DNA from: JBFMCT01 sp046565765
GTDB lineage: Bacteria; Actinomycetota; Acidimicrobiia; Acidimicrobiales; AC-14
Direction: 5' to 3'
Length of the DNA stretch: 46,946 nt
Assembly (NCBI GenBank): GCA_046565765.1
Contig: JBKHXX010000024.1
Coordinates: 1 to 46,946, forward strand
The notes under the pieces are model-generated. The model saw only the letters and a list, made by a program, of their open reading frames with translations, was not told where the DNA came from and did no database searches. The position numbers and the translations under genes were made by a program. Below, in pieces: positions 23,077 through 31,756 of this stretch (positions are counted from its first letter, which is position 1; the number at the start of each line of letters is the position of its first letter).

Positions 23077-26000
23077 CTACCGCTGCTGCCAGTGGGCCGC
23101 GAGCAGGTGGACGGGCTGGGTGAGCAGGTCGACGATCGGCACCTCTCCGAGGACGGCCTCCTCGAAGACCGGTTCCCGCTCGGTGACGGCGTCGACCAGG
23201 GCGTCGTAGCGGTCGAGGTAGGCGGTGAGGACGGCCTGGGCGGCGGCCGAGTCGAGCCGGTCGAAGAACCGGGCATGGAGGAGGCACAGGCCGGTGACCT
23301 CGCCCTCCTTGACCTCGGGGACGATGACCACCGTGCGCTGATCGGCGCCGCCGCGGGCCACCAGCACCTCCCGCAACGTGGCGGCCCGGTGCTTGGAACC
23401 CCGCAGCCGTGGGTCGGCGTCGGTGCGGGTCGGGATGCCGGTGGCGATCCCGCCCCGGTCGACCACCCGCACGGTGGCGCCCCGGTCGACCCGGCCCTCG
23501 ACCGAGTAGCGGGTCCAGCCGGTGACCTCCTCCACCGCCGGTTCCAGGCCGGCCAGGGTGCGGAGGACCCGGTAGCCGAGCCGGTCGCGGGTGGCGCCGG
23601 CGGACAGCACGGCCTGCACCAGCCGGCTGGCGTAGAGCGCCTCCTCCGACCGCGAGATCCCCACGGTGACCGTCTTGGCCTGGTGCTTGATGGCGTCGAC
23701 GGGGCGGGTCAGCTCGCCGATCGCCTTGGTGAGGGCGTCGGTCAGGTCGGCGAAGAAGGTGGTGGGGGTGGCCACCCGCCCCGTCTCCGCCTCGTACGAC
23801 TCGAGGCCGTCGGAGAAGGTGGCGTGGCGCAGGAGGTTGGCGGTGCGCAGCGCGGTGCTGGCCTCCAGGTGGCCGTCGTAGCGCCCGGCTTGGAGGTCGC
23901 CCAGGAACTGGGCGGCGGGGCGCGCCACGGCCGCCCGCAGCTGCTCGAGGGCGCCCAGCTCGCCGTCGCCCAGCACCGTCTCCAGACCGGCGCGGATCTC
24001 ACGCAGGGGCCGGGCCTGGGCGTCGATGGCCAGGGCCGCCTCGTAGCCGAACAGGTGCCCGGCCATGGCGGCCACCACGAAGGCCAGGGCGGGCTCCACC
24101 GTGGGCACCGCCAGCACCTCGAGGGCGGCGTCGAAGCGGGCGGCGGCCGGCTCGTCGGCGATGACGATGGGCGCCGCCTTGTGGGCGCCGTAGATGGCGA
24201 TCTCCTTGGCCACGTCGTCGGCGTTGCCGGGAGGCAGGCCGGCGGCGCAGACCAGGATCAAGGGCTCGGAGGACAGGTCGATGTGCTTCTTGTCCTCGGT
24301 GAGGTCGCAGGCGATCGACTTGTAGCAGAGCTCGGAGAGCTTGATCCGCACCTCCTCCGCCGCGATGCGGTTGGCCCCGTTGCCCACCACCGCCCAGTAG
24401 CGGCGGGGTGGGGCGTGGCGCTGGGCGGCGGCCGCGATGGCTGAACGGCGCTCCAACACCCGGGCCATGGCTGCGGGCAGGTCGCGCAGGCCCGCCAGCA
24501 GACTGGCGTGCGTGGCCCGCCCCCGGGTGGACGACGCACCGAGCTCCTCGGCCAGGGCCACCCCAAGCAGCACGCACGCCGCCACCTGGGCGTAGAAGGC
24601 CTTGGTGGACGGCACCGCCATCTCCACGTCCCGCCCGTCGGACGTGTACAGCACGCCGTCGACCTTCTCGACCAGGTCGCTGTTGCGGCGGTTGACGATG
24701 CCGATCACGGTGCCGCCTCGGGCCCGCACCAGGTCGACGGTGCGGTTGGTGTCGGTGGTCGTACCCGACTGGCTGACGGCGACGGCCAGGGTGTCCGACA
24801 TGTCGTCGGCCAACCCGAAGCCGGAAAGCTCGGTGGCGAGCGTCGAGTCCACCTGCACGCCGGTGACGCCCGCTGCGGCCAGCACCGGCTCCAGGACGGC
24901 CGGAAGAGCCTGGCCGGCCACCCCCGCCGTCCCCTGGCCGATGGTGACGATGCGGCGGATGGCGCCGCTGCGGAGACGTGCCCGTACCGGCCCGGGCAGG
25001 GTCTCCTCGCCCAGCGCGACGGCCAGGCGCCCACCGCTGGTGACCAGCCGCCCCCGCAGCGTCTTCTGCACCGACTGGGGCGCCTCGGAGATCTCCTTCA
25101 GCAGGTAGTGGGGGTAACCCCCGCGGTCGACGTCGCGCGTGGTGATCTCGGCGGTGCGCACCTCGCCGGGGTCGACGGGCAGGTCGGCCCCGTCGTAGCC
25201 CAGCCGGCGGACGCCCTCCAGCGTCCCCGCCCCCTCGGCGTCGACGACCAGGATCTGCCCGGGCGGCGACCCCGCCTCCCCGTCCATGCGGAGGTAACGG
25301 GACGTCTCCTCCACCAGGCCGTAGGGCTCGCTGGCCACCAGGAAGGCGTCCTCGGCCAGCCCCACGTAGAGGGCCTGGCCGCTGCCCCGCAGGGCCAGCA
25401 GCAGCCGCGACGGCGTCTCCCCGCACGCCGCAGCCACCGCCACCGAGCCCTCCAGGGCACGGGCGGTGGATACGAAGGCGTCCTCCAGCGTCGCGCCCTC
25501 TCCCAGGCGCCGGGAGACGAGCACGGGGATGACCTTGGCGTCGGTGGTGACCTCGAGGGGCACGCTCAGCCGCTCCCGCTCCTTGAGGGCGGCCTGGTTG
25601 TCGACGTCGCCGTTGAGAGCCGCGACCACGTAGGGGCCCGTCTCCCGGTCCTCCTCCTCCTGGTTGAGCGGGTGGGCGTTGGCCTCGGAGATGATCCCCA
25701 CGCTCGCCCAGCGGGTGTGGCCCAGGACCGTGGCCCGAGCCGACGGCGAGCGCAGGGCCCGGCGCAGGAGGTCGTCGGAGCGGATGGCGTCCCGGAGCCG
25801 GCGGGTGTTGTCTCCCAGCTCGCCGATCTCGGCCGCCGCCTTGTAGACGAAGGCCAGGTGCGGCCCCGCCGCCCGCACCGCCAGCGAGGTGAACAGCCGG
25901 TCGGCGGTGCGGTCGGCGGCCAGGGCCGCCATGTCGGGGTCGGCCAGGTCGAGCCCGTGCCCCTCGACCAGCACATGGATGCCGGCCGAGTCCCGGCCCC

Positions 26001-26490
26001 GCACCTCCAGGCGGTCGATGGCCGACAGGGCCGTCTGCACGGATGTGAAGGCCTCCAGAGCGGCCGGCCCCGCCTCGGGCCCGGCCAGGTCTCCCACCGC
26101 CGCGGCGGTGCGCAGCCGGTCGTGGCGCAGGGCGAAGGCGGCGTCCTTCAGGCGGACGAGGGCGGCGTTGAGCGCCTCGATCTCGGCCGAGCCGCCCGTG
26201 AGCGCCGGCTCACCCGAGTCGAGCCAGCCTTCGATGCGCAGCACCTCGGAGTCGAGGCGGTCGAGGCGGGAGGTCAGCGCGGCCGGGAGCCAGGCGTCGG
26301 CCAGCAGGGCCCGAACCCCGGGAACGCCCCGCAAGGCCCGGTCGACGTCCTCCACCGCCGACGCCGCATCGCCCAGGGTGCCCAGGTCGGCGGCCGCCGC
26401 CAGGGCCGCGTCGAAACCCGCGACCAGGACGTCGCTTGACGGCGGCTCCCGCCGGCTGGGACGCCGAAGGACCGCCACGATGCCGCACAT
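23077..26490 (-). CDS. Double-length GlmS-like glutamine amidotransferase with SIS domains
   Basis: The 1137-residue protein resembles glutamine-fructose-6-phosphate aminotransferase, which makes glucosamine-6-phosphate, but is almost twice the usual 600-620 residues. It begins MCGIVAVLRR with the Cys2 nucleophile of class II glutaminases. An insert of about 150 residues then comes before RLEVRGRDSAGIHV (160-173), followed by LGHTRWASVG (256-265) and ALNGDVDNQA (291-300). The usual bridge into the isomerase part, HYLLKEISEAPQSVQKTLRG, is at 461-480. SIS domain 1 shows VAVSQSGTTTDT (570-581) and SIS domain 2 begins near YWAVVGNGANRIA (698-710). About 280 extra residues follow SIS 2. It could be the organism's only GlmS or a separate sugar amidotransferase. 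The ATG is at 26488-26490. Confidence 0.88.
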   Translation of the reverse strand: MCGIVAVLRRPSRREPPSSDVLVAGFDAALAAAADLGTLGDAASAVEDVDRALRGVPGVRALLADAWLPAALTSRLDRLDSEVLRIEGWLDSGEPALTGGSAEIEALNAALVRLKDAAFALRHDRLRTAAAVGDLAGPEAGPAALEAFTSVQTALSAIDRLEVRGRDSAGIHVLVEGHGLDLADPDMAALAADRTADRLFTSLAVRAAGPHLAFVYKAAAEIGELGDNTRRLRDAIRSDDLLRRALRSPSARATVLGHTRWASVGIISEANAHPLNQEEEDRETGPYVVAALNGDVDNQAALKERERLSVPLEVTTDAKVIPVLVSRRLGEGATLEDAFVSTARALEGSVAVAAACGETPSRLLLALRGSGQALYVGLAEDAFLVASEPYGLVEETSRYLRMDGEAGSPPGQILVVDAEGAGTLEGVRRLGYDGADLPVDPGEVRTAEITTRDVDRGGYPHYLLKEISEAPQSVQKTLRGRLVTSGGRLAVALGEETLPGPVRARLRSGAIRRIVTIGQGTAGVAGQALPAVLEPVLAAAGVTGVQVDSTLATELSGFGLADDMSDTLAVAVSQSGTTTDTNRTVDLVRARGGTVIGIVNRRNSDLVEKVDGVLYTSDGRDVEMAVPSTKAFYAQVAACVLLGVALAEELGASSTRGRATHASLLAGLRDLPAAMARVLERRSAIAAAAQRHAPPRRYWAVVGNGANRIAAEEVRIKLSELCYKSIACDLTEDKKHIDLSSEPLILVCAAGLPPGNADDVAKEIAIYGAHKAAPIVIADEPAAARFDAALEVLAVPTVEPALAFVVAAMAGHLFGYEAALAIDAQARPLREIRAGLETVLGDGELGALEQLRAAVARPAAQFLGDLQAGRYDGHLEASTALRTANLLRHATFSDGLESYEAETGRVATPTTFFADLTDALTKAIGELTRPVDAIKHQAKTVTVGISRSEEALYASRLVQAVLSAGATRDRLGYRVLRTLAGLEPAVEEVTGWTRYSVEGRVDRGATVRVVDRGGIATGIPTRTDADPRLRGSKHRAATLREVLVARGGADQRTVVIVPEVKEGEVTGLCLLHARFFDRLDSAAAQAVLTAYLDRYDALVDAVTEREPVFEEAVLGEVPIVDLLTQPVHLLAAHWQQR

Positions 26491-26534
26491 GGGAGCCGAG
26501 GGTACCGCCGGCCACCGGCTGTAGGATCCCGCCC

Positions 26535-26744
26535 ATGGCCGTGGAGGTGCAGGTCCACCGGGGCCGCTGCATCGGCTCCAAGTCGTGCATCAACGCCGCC
26601 CCCGGCGCCTTCGAGCTCGACGCGGTGAACGTGGCCGTCGTCCGTTCGCCCATGACCGAGGCGGTGGAGGCCCTCGTCGAGGCGGCCGAGTGCTGCCCCA
26701 CGGGGGCCATCTCCGTCACCCGGGACGGCGAGAAGCTGGCCTGA
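26535..26744 (+). CDS. Small ferredoxin, single 3Fe-4S/4Fe-4S type
   Basis: The 69-residue protein has the cluster pattern C12-x5-C18 and a late CCP (Cys53, Cys54-Pro) in AAECCPTGAI, as in the small ferredoxins that hand electrons to cytochrome P450s and similar oxidases in actinomycetes. The spacing of C12 to C18 without the middle cysteine suggests a 3Fe-4S cluster. It is divergent from the GlmS-like gene (44 bases) and convergent with groEL. No P450 or reductase is in the window, so its electron partner is unknown. Confidence 0.9.
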   Translation: MAVEVQVHRGRCIGSKSCINAAPGAFELDAVNVAVVRSPMTEAVEALVEAAECCPTGAISVTRDGEKLA

Positions 26745-26756
26745 CCCCTTGGTTTC

Positions 26757-26795
26757 GGGGCGCCCGAACCACCCTGGAGGTGGCTGGGACGCCCC
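26757..26795. terminator. Nested hairpin between ferredoxin and groEL
   Basis: An inner stem CCACC-CTGGA-GGTGG (26769-26783) lies inside an outer stem GGGGCG (26757-26762) / CGCCCC (26790-26795). It stands between the convergent ferredoxin and groEL genes and could end transcription from both. No T run is seen, so this is a structural guess. Confidence 0.45.
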
Positions 26796-26816
26796 AGAAC
26801 GCTCGGGGATCGACTT

Positions 26817-28487
26817 TTAGGCCCCCATGTGCCGCATGGCGCCGCCGGCCGCGCCCATGCCCTGCATGGACATCGGGCCCCGGCTCGGGATGCCGTGCGG
26901 CTCGAACTTCTCGGGCTTGTCGGTGACGAGCGCCTCGGTCGTGAGCAGGATGCCCACCACCGACGCCGCGTTCTGGAGAGCCGACCGCACCACCTTGGCG
27001 GGGTCGATGATCCCGGCCGCGACCAGGTCTTCGATCTCGCCGGTGGCGGCGTTGAGCCCGTGACGGGGGTCGGCCAGGCCGGCCACCCGCTCGGCCAGCA
27101 CCGCGCCCTCCAGGCCGGCATTGGCCGCGATCCACCACAGCGGCGACTCGAGGGCCCGTCGGACGATGCTCACGCCCACCGCCTCGTCGCCCTCGGCGTC
27201 CAGCTCGTCGAGGGCGGCGCGGGCCCGCAGCAGGGCGGTGCCGCCGCCGGCCACGATGCCCTCCTCAATGGCCGCCCTGGTGGCGGACACGGCGTCTTCG
27301 ATGCGGGCCTTCTTCTCCTTGAGCTCGACCTCGGTGGCGGCGCCGACCCGGATGATGGCCACGCCCCCGGCCAGCTTGGCCAGGCGCTCCTGGGTCTTCT
27401 CCTTCTCCCACTGCGAGGAGGCGTCGTCGAGCAGGAAGCGGACGAACCGCATGCGCTCCTCGATCGCCGCCCGCTCCCCGAGCCCCTCGATGATCGTGGT
27501 CTCGTCCTTGGTGACCTTGACCTGGCGGGCCCGGCCCAGCATGTCGAGGGTGGCCGTCTCCAGCTTGATGCCGAGGTCCTCGCTCACCAGCTTGCCGCCG
27601 GTGACCACGGCGATGTCCTCCAGCAGCTGGCGGCGGCGCTCGCCGAACCACGGCGCCTTGACCGCCACCGAGTTGAACGTGCCCCGCAGCTTGTTCACGA
27701 CGAGCGTCGAGAGGGCCTCGCCGTCGACGTCCTCGGCCACGACGACCAGCGGCTTGCCGGTCTGCATGACCTTCTCCAGCACCGGGAGCAGCTCGGCCAC
27801 GGAGGAGATCTTCTTGTTGTAGAGGAGGATGTAGGGGTCGTCGAGCACCGCCTCCTGGCGGTCCTGGTCGGTGATGAAGTTGGGCGACAGGAAGCCCTTG
27901 TCCCACGCCATGCCCTCGACGAACTCCAGCGACATGCCGACGGTGTGCTTCTCCTCGAGCACGGAGACCACGCCGTCCTTGCCCACCCGCTCCATGGCGT
28001 CGGCGATCAGCTCGCCGATGTCGCTGTCGCCGGCCGAGATGGAGGCCACCTGGGCGATCTCGGCCCGGCCGTCGACATCCTTGGCCTGGGACTGGACGTG
28101 CTTGACAGCGGCGTCCACAGCCCGCTCGACCCCCCGCTTGAGGGCCAGGGGGCTGCCACCGGCGGTCACGTAGCGCATGCCCTCGTGCATCATCGACTGG
28201 GCCAGGACGGTGGCGGTGGTGGTGCCGTCGCCGGCCACGTCGTTCGTCTTGATCGCCACCTCCCGGACGAGCATGGCCCCCATGTTCTGGAAGGGGTGCG
28301 CCAGGGGGGTGACCTCGCGGGCGATGGTGACCCCGTCGTTGGTGACGGTGGGGGCGCCGAACTTCTTCTCCAGCACCACGTTGCGACCGCGCGGCCCCAG
28401 GGTGACCTTCACCGTGTCGGCCAGCTTGTCGACCCCTACCTCGAGGTCGTGACGGGCGTGCTCGTCGAACCGGAGGATCTTCGGCAT
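26817..28487 (-). CDS. groEL: Chaperonin GroEL (Hsp60)
   Basis: The 556-residue chaperonin folds proteins in a double ring with GroES. Seen are LGPRGRNVVLEKKFGAPTVT (about 31-50), the ATPase segment VAGDGTTTATVLAQ (about 84-97) and the C-terminal VAGGGTALLRA. The tail ends in a Gly/Met-rich stretch (GPMSMQGMGAAGGAMRHMGA) as in most GroEL proteins, rather than the His-rich tail of some duplicate actinomycete copies. It starts two bases after groES, so the two are one operon, controlled by the CIRCE operator at 28810-28836. Length is slightly above the usual 540-545. Confidence 0.98.
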   Translation of the reverse strand: MPKILRFDEHARHDLEVGVDKLADTVKVTLGPRGRNVVLEKKFGAPTVTNDGVTIAREVTPLAHPFQNMGAMLVREVAIKTNDVAGDGTTTATVLAQSMMHEGMRYVTAGGSPLALKRGVERAVDAAVKHVQSQAKDVDGRAEIAQVASISAGDSDIGELIADAMERVGKDGVVSVLEEKHTVGMSLEFVEGMAWDKGFLSPNFITDQDRQEAVLDDPYILLYNKKISSVAELLPVLEKVMQTGKPLVVVAEDVDGEALSTLVVNKLRGTFNSVAVKAPWFGERRRQLLEDIAVVTGGKLVSEDLGIKLETATLDMLGRARQVKVTKDETTIIEGLGERAAIEERMRFVRFLLDDASSQWEKEKTQERLAKLAGGVAIIRVGAATEVELKEKKARIEDAVSATRAAIEEGIVAGGGTALLRARAALDELDAEGDEAVGVSIVRRALESPLWWIAANAGLEGAVLAERVAGLADPRHGLNAATGEIEDLVAAGIIDPAKVVRSALQNAASVVGILLTTEALVTDKPEKFEPHGIPSRGPMSMQGMGAAGGAMRHMGA

Positions 28488-28489
28488 GG

Positions 28490-28786
28490 TCAGGCGCTCT
28501 CGACGACGGCCAGGACGTCGCGGCCGTTGAGGATCAGCAGGTCCTCGCCGTCGATGGTGATCTCGGTGCCGCCGTACTTGCTGTAGACGACCACGTCGCC
28601 CACCTTGACGTCCATGGGGATGATGTCGCCCGACTGCTCGGAGCGGCGGCCGGGGCCGACGGCCAGTACGTCACCCTGCTGGGGCTTCTCCTTGGCCGTG
28701 TCGGGGATGACGATCCCGCTCACCGTCATCTCCTCCGCCTCGCGGGGTCGAATAACGATGCGGTCGTCGAGGGGCTTGATGTTCAT
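28490..28786 (-). CDS. groES: Co-chaperonin GroES (Hsp10)
   Basis: The 98-residue lid protein of the chaperonin starts MNIKPLDDRIVIRPREAEEM and contains the mobile loop SGIVIPDTAKEKPQQG and the closing EDLLILNGRDVLAVVE, all typical. The ATG at 28784-28786 is chosen because the longer frame would run into the CIRCE operator; GGAGG lies 11 bases upstream. It is the first gene of the groES-groEL operon. Confidence 0.98.
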   Translation of the reverse strand: MNIKPLDDRIVIRPREAEEMTVSGIVIPDTAKEKPQQGDVLAVGPGRRSEQSGDIIPMDVKVGDVVVYSKYGGTEITIDGEDLLILNGRDVLAVVESA

Positions 28787-28809
28787 TGCGGCATCGACCT
28801 CCGTGCGCG

Positions 28810-28836
28810 TTAGCACTCTCAGGTATCGAGTGCTAA
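28810..28836 (-). promoter_or_regulatory. CIRCE operator (HrcA binding site)
   Basis: The sequence TTAGCACTC, nine bases, then GAGTGCTAA is a perfect match to the CIRCE consensus. It lies 24 bases before groES and is the known binding site of the HrcA repressor, which releases the operon on heat shock. hrcA itself is not in the window. Confidence 0.97.
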
Positions 28837-28920
28837 CGATAGTCGTGGTGAGGGGGTTGCGGCAACCGGCCCCGGTCAGGTCGTAGAGTTCTGCCTACAC
28901 CGGAGAGAACGGGGGCGGAC

Positions 28921-29388
28921 ATGAAGCGACTGCTGGGGGCGCTGGCCTTGGTCGGGACGGTGCTGGCGGGCCAGGCGGCGCCGGCGGTGGCAGCCACCAC
29001 CGGCAGCCAGTCCATCATCCTCGTCATCCGCGACGACGTGGCCACCGCCTACGCGACGGGGCCCATCTCGGGCGTGGGCACGTTCGTGGAGCACCCGGAG
29101 AACCCCGACTTGGTGACGTTCGTCTTCGAAGACGGATCGGTCACCTTCGAGGCCCCGAGCGACGAGGAGGACGAGTCGTTCAACGAGCTGGCCTGTGTCG
29201 GCCGCTTCACCTTCAGCGGCGACTACACGATCGTGGAGGGCACCGGGGCCTACGAGGGCGCCACCGGCGAGGGTGAGTTCGACGGGCGGGGGCTCTTCGT
29301 CGGGGCTCACACCGACGAGGGCTGCTCCGAGGAGGGGGGCTCCTTCTTCCTCTTCGTGCGGGTCACGGGCACGACCACGCTCCCGTAG
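28921..29388 (+). CDS. Secreted small protein of unknown function
   Basis: The 155-residue protein starts with a signal peptide, MKRLLGALALVGTVLAGQAA with a cleavage region near PAVAATTG. The mature part is acidic and beta-rich and contains GRFTFSGDYTIVEGTGAYEG followed by ATGEGEFDGRGLF, a pattern of glycine turns seen in small barrel proteins. It has two cysteines. I do not recognise a family. It is divergent from groES, so its promoter region lies next to the CIRCE element; whether it also responds to heat is not known. It is convergent with tsaD, 14 bases away. Confidence 0.78.
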   Translation: MKRLLGALALVGTVLAGQAAPAVAATTGSQSIILVIRDDVATAYATGPISGVGTFVEHPENPDLVTFVFEDGSVTFEAPSDEEDESFNELACVGRFTFSGDYTIVEGTGAYEGATGEGEFDGRGLFVGAHTDEGCSEEGGSFFLFVRVTGTTTLP

Positions 29389-29402
29389 GCCCGCCGCCCG
29401 GC

Positions 29403-30428
29403 TCAGGCCAGGCGGAGGTTGGGCACGGCGCCCGCGTCCATGGGCGTGGGGCCGTCCGACCGGTAGCGCCACCACGCGGCGGCGGCGATCATCGCCGCGT
29501 TGTCGGTGCAGAACTCGCGGCTCGGCACGAACGAGTCGATGCCGTCCTCTTCGCACGCCTCGACGATCCGCCGGCGGAGGAGGGAGTTGGCGGCCACCCC
29601 GCCCCCGATGCAGATGCTGGTCGCGCCCGTGTCGGCCGCCGCCCGCCGGGCCTTGGCCACCAGCACGTCGATCGCCGCGGCCTGGAACGAGGCGGCCACG
29701 TCGGCCACGCTCACGTCGGCGTTGTTCCGCACGTGGTTGACGACCGCCGTCTTGAGGCCCGAGAACGAGAAGTCGTAGCCCTCGGCGAGCATGGGCCGGG
29801 GGAAGCGGATGGCCTCGGGGTCGCCTTCGGGGGCCAGCCGGTCGATGACGGGACCACCTGGGTAGCCCAGGCCGAGGAAGCGGGCCACCTTGTCGTAGGC
29901 CTCCCCCACCGCGTCGTCCACCGTGGAGCCCAGCAGGCGGTACTTCCCGTGGTCCTCCATCAGCACCAGCATGGTGTGGCCCCCGGAGACGAGGAGGACG
30001 ACGGTGGGCAGCTGGAGGTCGGGGCGCTCGAGGAACGAGGCGTAGAGGTGCCCCTCCATGTGGTTCACGCCGATGAAGGGCACGTCCCAAACCAGGGCCA
30101 GGGCCTTGGCCGCGCTCACGCCGACCAGCAGGGCGCCGACCAGCCCAGGGCCCACCGTGGCCGCCACCGCGTCGATCCCGTCGCCCTCCACACCTGCCTC
30201 CACCAGCACTTCCGCCACCACGGGGGTCAGCAGTTGGACGTGGGCCCGGCTGGCCAGCTCGGGGACCACGCCGCCGAAGCGGGCATGGAGGTCGACCTGG
30301 CTCGACACCACCGACGAGACCACGGCCGAGCCGTTGGCCACCACTGCGGCCGCCGTCTCGTCGCAGGACGTCTCGATGCCGAGCACGAGGAACGGGTCGT
30401 CGCGGGACGCTTCGGCCGGCGCGGTCAC
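29403..30428 (-). CDS. tsaD: tRNA N6-adenosine threonylcarbamoyltransferase TsaD
   Basis: TsaD transfers threonylcarbamoyl to A37 of tRNAs that read ANN codons. The 341-residue protein has VLGIETSCDETAAAVV (15-30), the metal-binding HMEGHLYA with His123 and His127, LLVSGGHTMLVLM and the closing SREFCTDNAAMIAAAAWWRY. The start GTG 30426-30428 overlaps the stop of rimI (GTGA), so the two are probably translated together; the longer frame into rimI is not coding. It is the last gene of the udg-tsaE-tsaB-rimI-tsaD operon. The size agrees with the family. Confidence 0.97.
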   Translation of the reverse strand: MTAPAEASRDDPFLVLGIETSCDETAAAVVANGSAVVSSVVSSQVDLHARFGGVVPELASRAHVQLLTPVVAEVLVEAGVEGDGIDAVAATVGPGLVGALLVGVSAAKALALVWDVPFIGVNHMEGHLYASFLERPDLQLPTVVLLVSGGHTMLVLMEDHGKYRLLGSTVDDAVGEAYDKVARFLGLGYPGGPVIDRLAPEGDPEAIRFPRPMLAEGYDFSFSGLKTAVVNHVRNNADVSVADVAASFQAAAIDVLVAKARRAAADTGATSICIGGGVAANSLLRRRIVEACEEDGIDSFVPSREFCTDNAAMIAAAAWWRYRSDGPTPMDAGAVPNLRLA

Positions 30429-31024
30429 AAGGCCCTCCGGTCGTCGGTGACGATCGTCGTCCCCCGCAACCCCGCGTCGATGACGTCGAGTCGGGCGGCG
30501 TAGGCGGGCTCGTTCACGTCTTCGGCCCACATGATGAGCGCATCCTCGTTGGTCTCCACGTAGTAGTTCCTGCGCACGCCGGCAGGGCGGAAGCCGAACT
30601 GCCGGTACAGCTCCTGGGCGCCGGCGTTGCTCATCCGCACCTCGAGGGTGAGGGCGGTCGCCCCCCGCTGGATGGCCTCACGGGCCGCCACCAGCAGGAG
30701 CCGGGTACCGATCTTGCGGCGGTGCCAGACGGGGTCGACGGCCACGGTGGTGACGTGGCCCTCCTCCCCGCTCATCATCAGCCCGACGTAGCCCACGACC
30801 AGGCCGTCCACCCGGGCCACGTAGTACGCCCGGCTGCTGCGCAGGGCCATCTCGCTCATGAACAGGCTGAGCGACCAGGGCCGTGGGTGGGTCTCGGCCT
30901 CGATGCGCAGCACCGTCCGCAGGTGCCGCCGCCGCATGGGGACGATGTGGACCGTCAGGTCGGGGCCCCCGCCGGGCCGGCCGGGCGGGGCGGCGTGGCG
31001 GCGGTCGTCGCGGGCCCGGACCAT
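30425..31024 (-). CDS. rimI: GNAT N-acetyltransferase, RimI type
   Basis: The 199-residue protein is a GNAT acetyltransferase of the RimI type, which acetylates the N-terminal alanine of ribosomal protein S18 and some other proteins. The acetyl-CoA site is seen in VDPVWHRRKIGTRLLLVAAREA, split at about residues 97-118, and the end has YRQFGFRPAGVRRNYYVETN, the usual RimI finish. The N-terminal 22 residues are basic and poorly conserved in style, so the true start may be a little later than ATG 31022-31024, which overlaps the tsaB stop by one base (TGATG). Gene order tsaB-rimI-tsaD is common in bacteria. Confidence 0.92.
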   Translation of the reverse strand: MVRARDDRRHAAPPGRPGGGPDLTVHIVPMRRRHLRTVLRIEAETHPRPWSLSLFMSEMALRSSRAYYVARVDGLVVGYVGLMMSGEEGHVTTVAVDPVWHRRKIGTRLLLVAAREAIQRGATALTLEVRMSNAGAQELYRQFGFRPAGVRRNYYVETNEDALIMWAEDVNEPAYAARLDVIDAGLRGTTIVTDDRRAL

Positions 31025-31752
31025 CAGCGGGCGGCGCTGGCGGGGGCGCCGCGGCCCCACCCCGCGGTGGCGTTCCAGTTGAGCTCGGCGTCGGAGCGGC
31101 GCAGGTAGAGCGGCTCCAACTCCGACGGCGTGACGAAGTCCTCTCTGAGGGCCCTGGCGTGGGCCAGGGCGACCAGGGCGGCGGCCGAGGGGTAGACGTT
31201 GGGCGGCCCCGCGATCTGGCTGCCGGCGACGCGCGACAACTCCTGGGAGTAGCGCAGGGCCCCGTCGCCCACCAGCAGGGCGTCCTCCCCCTTGGCCTCC
31301 AGCTCGGAGGCGAGGTCCTGGGGAGAGCCGAGCTCGTAGCCGGAGAGGTTCTGGACACCGCCCGGAACCTGCCGGTAGCAGGCGTAGAAGACCTCGCCCC
31401 GCCGGGCGTCGATGACCGGGACGATCAGGCGGGTGCTGTGGCGGACGGGGAAGGCGAGCAGGTCGAGGCTGGCCACCCCGATCATCGGCAGGCGCAGGGC
31501 CTGGGCCAGCGTCTTGGCCGTGGTCACGCCCACCCGCAGCCCGCTGAACAGCCCGGGCCCGATGTCCACGGCCACCGCCCCGAGCTCCTTCAGCTCGACA
31601 CCCGCCTGCCGGCAGGTGAACTCGATGGCCGGCACCAGGGCCTCGACGTGGCGGCGGCGGCGGGCGGCGTGGAACGAGGCCAGCACGCCCTCGTGGCCGC
31701 CGATGGCGCACCCCACCTGGACGGCGGCGGTCTCGATGCCGAGGATCAGCAC
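31024..31752 (-). CDS. tsaB: tRNA threonylcarbamoyladenosine biosynthesis protein TsaB
   Basis: TsaB is the non-catalytic partner of TsaD in t6A synthesis. The protein of about 242 residues starts VLILGIETAAVQVGCAIGG and contains DIGPGLFSGLRVGVTTAKTL (about 63-82), the family signature, then VIDARRGEVFYACYR. GTG 31750-31752 is chosen as the start because LILGIETA is the true beginning of the fold and the tsaE stop lies four bases upstream; an in-frame start at 31791 would extend into tsaE. Confidence 0.95.
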   Translation of the reverse strand: MLILGIETAAVQVGCAIGGHEGVLASFHAARRRRHVEALVPAIEFTCRQAGVELKELGAVAVDIGPGLFSGLRVGVTTAKTLAQALRLPMIGVASLDLLAFPVRHSTRLIVPVIDARRGEVFYACYRQVPGGVQNLSGYELGSPQDLASELEAKGEDALLVGDGALRYSQELSRVAGSQIAGPPNVYPSAAALVALAHARALREDFVTPSELEPLYLRRSDAELNWNATAGWGRGAPASAAR

Positions 31753-31756
31753 CCGC

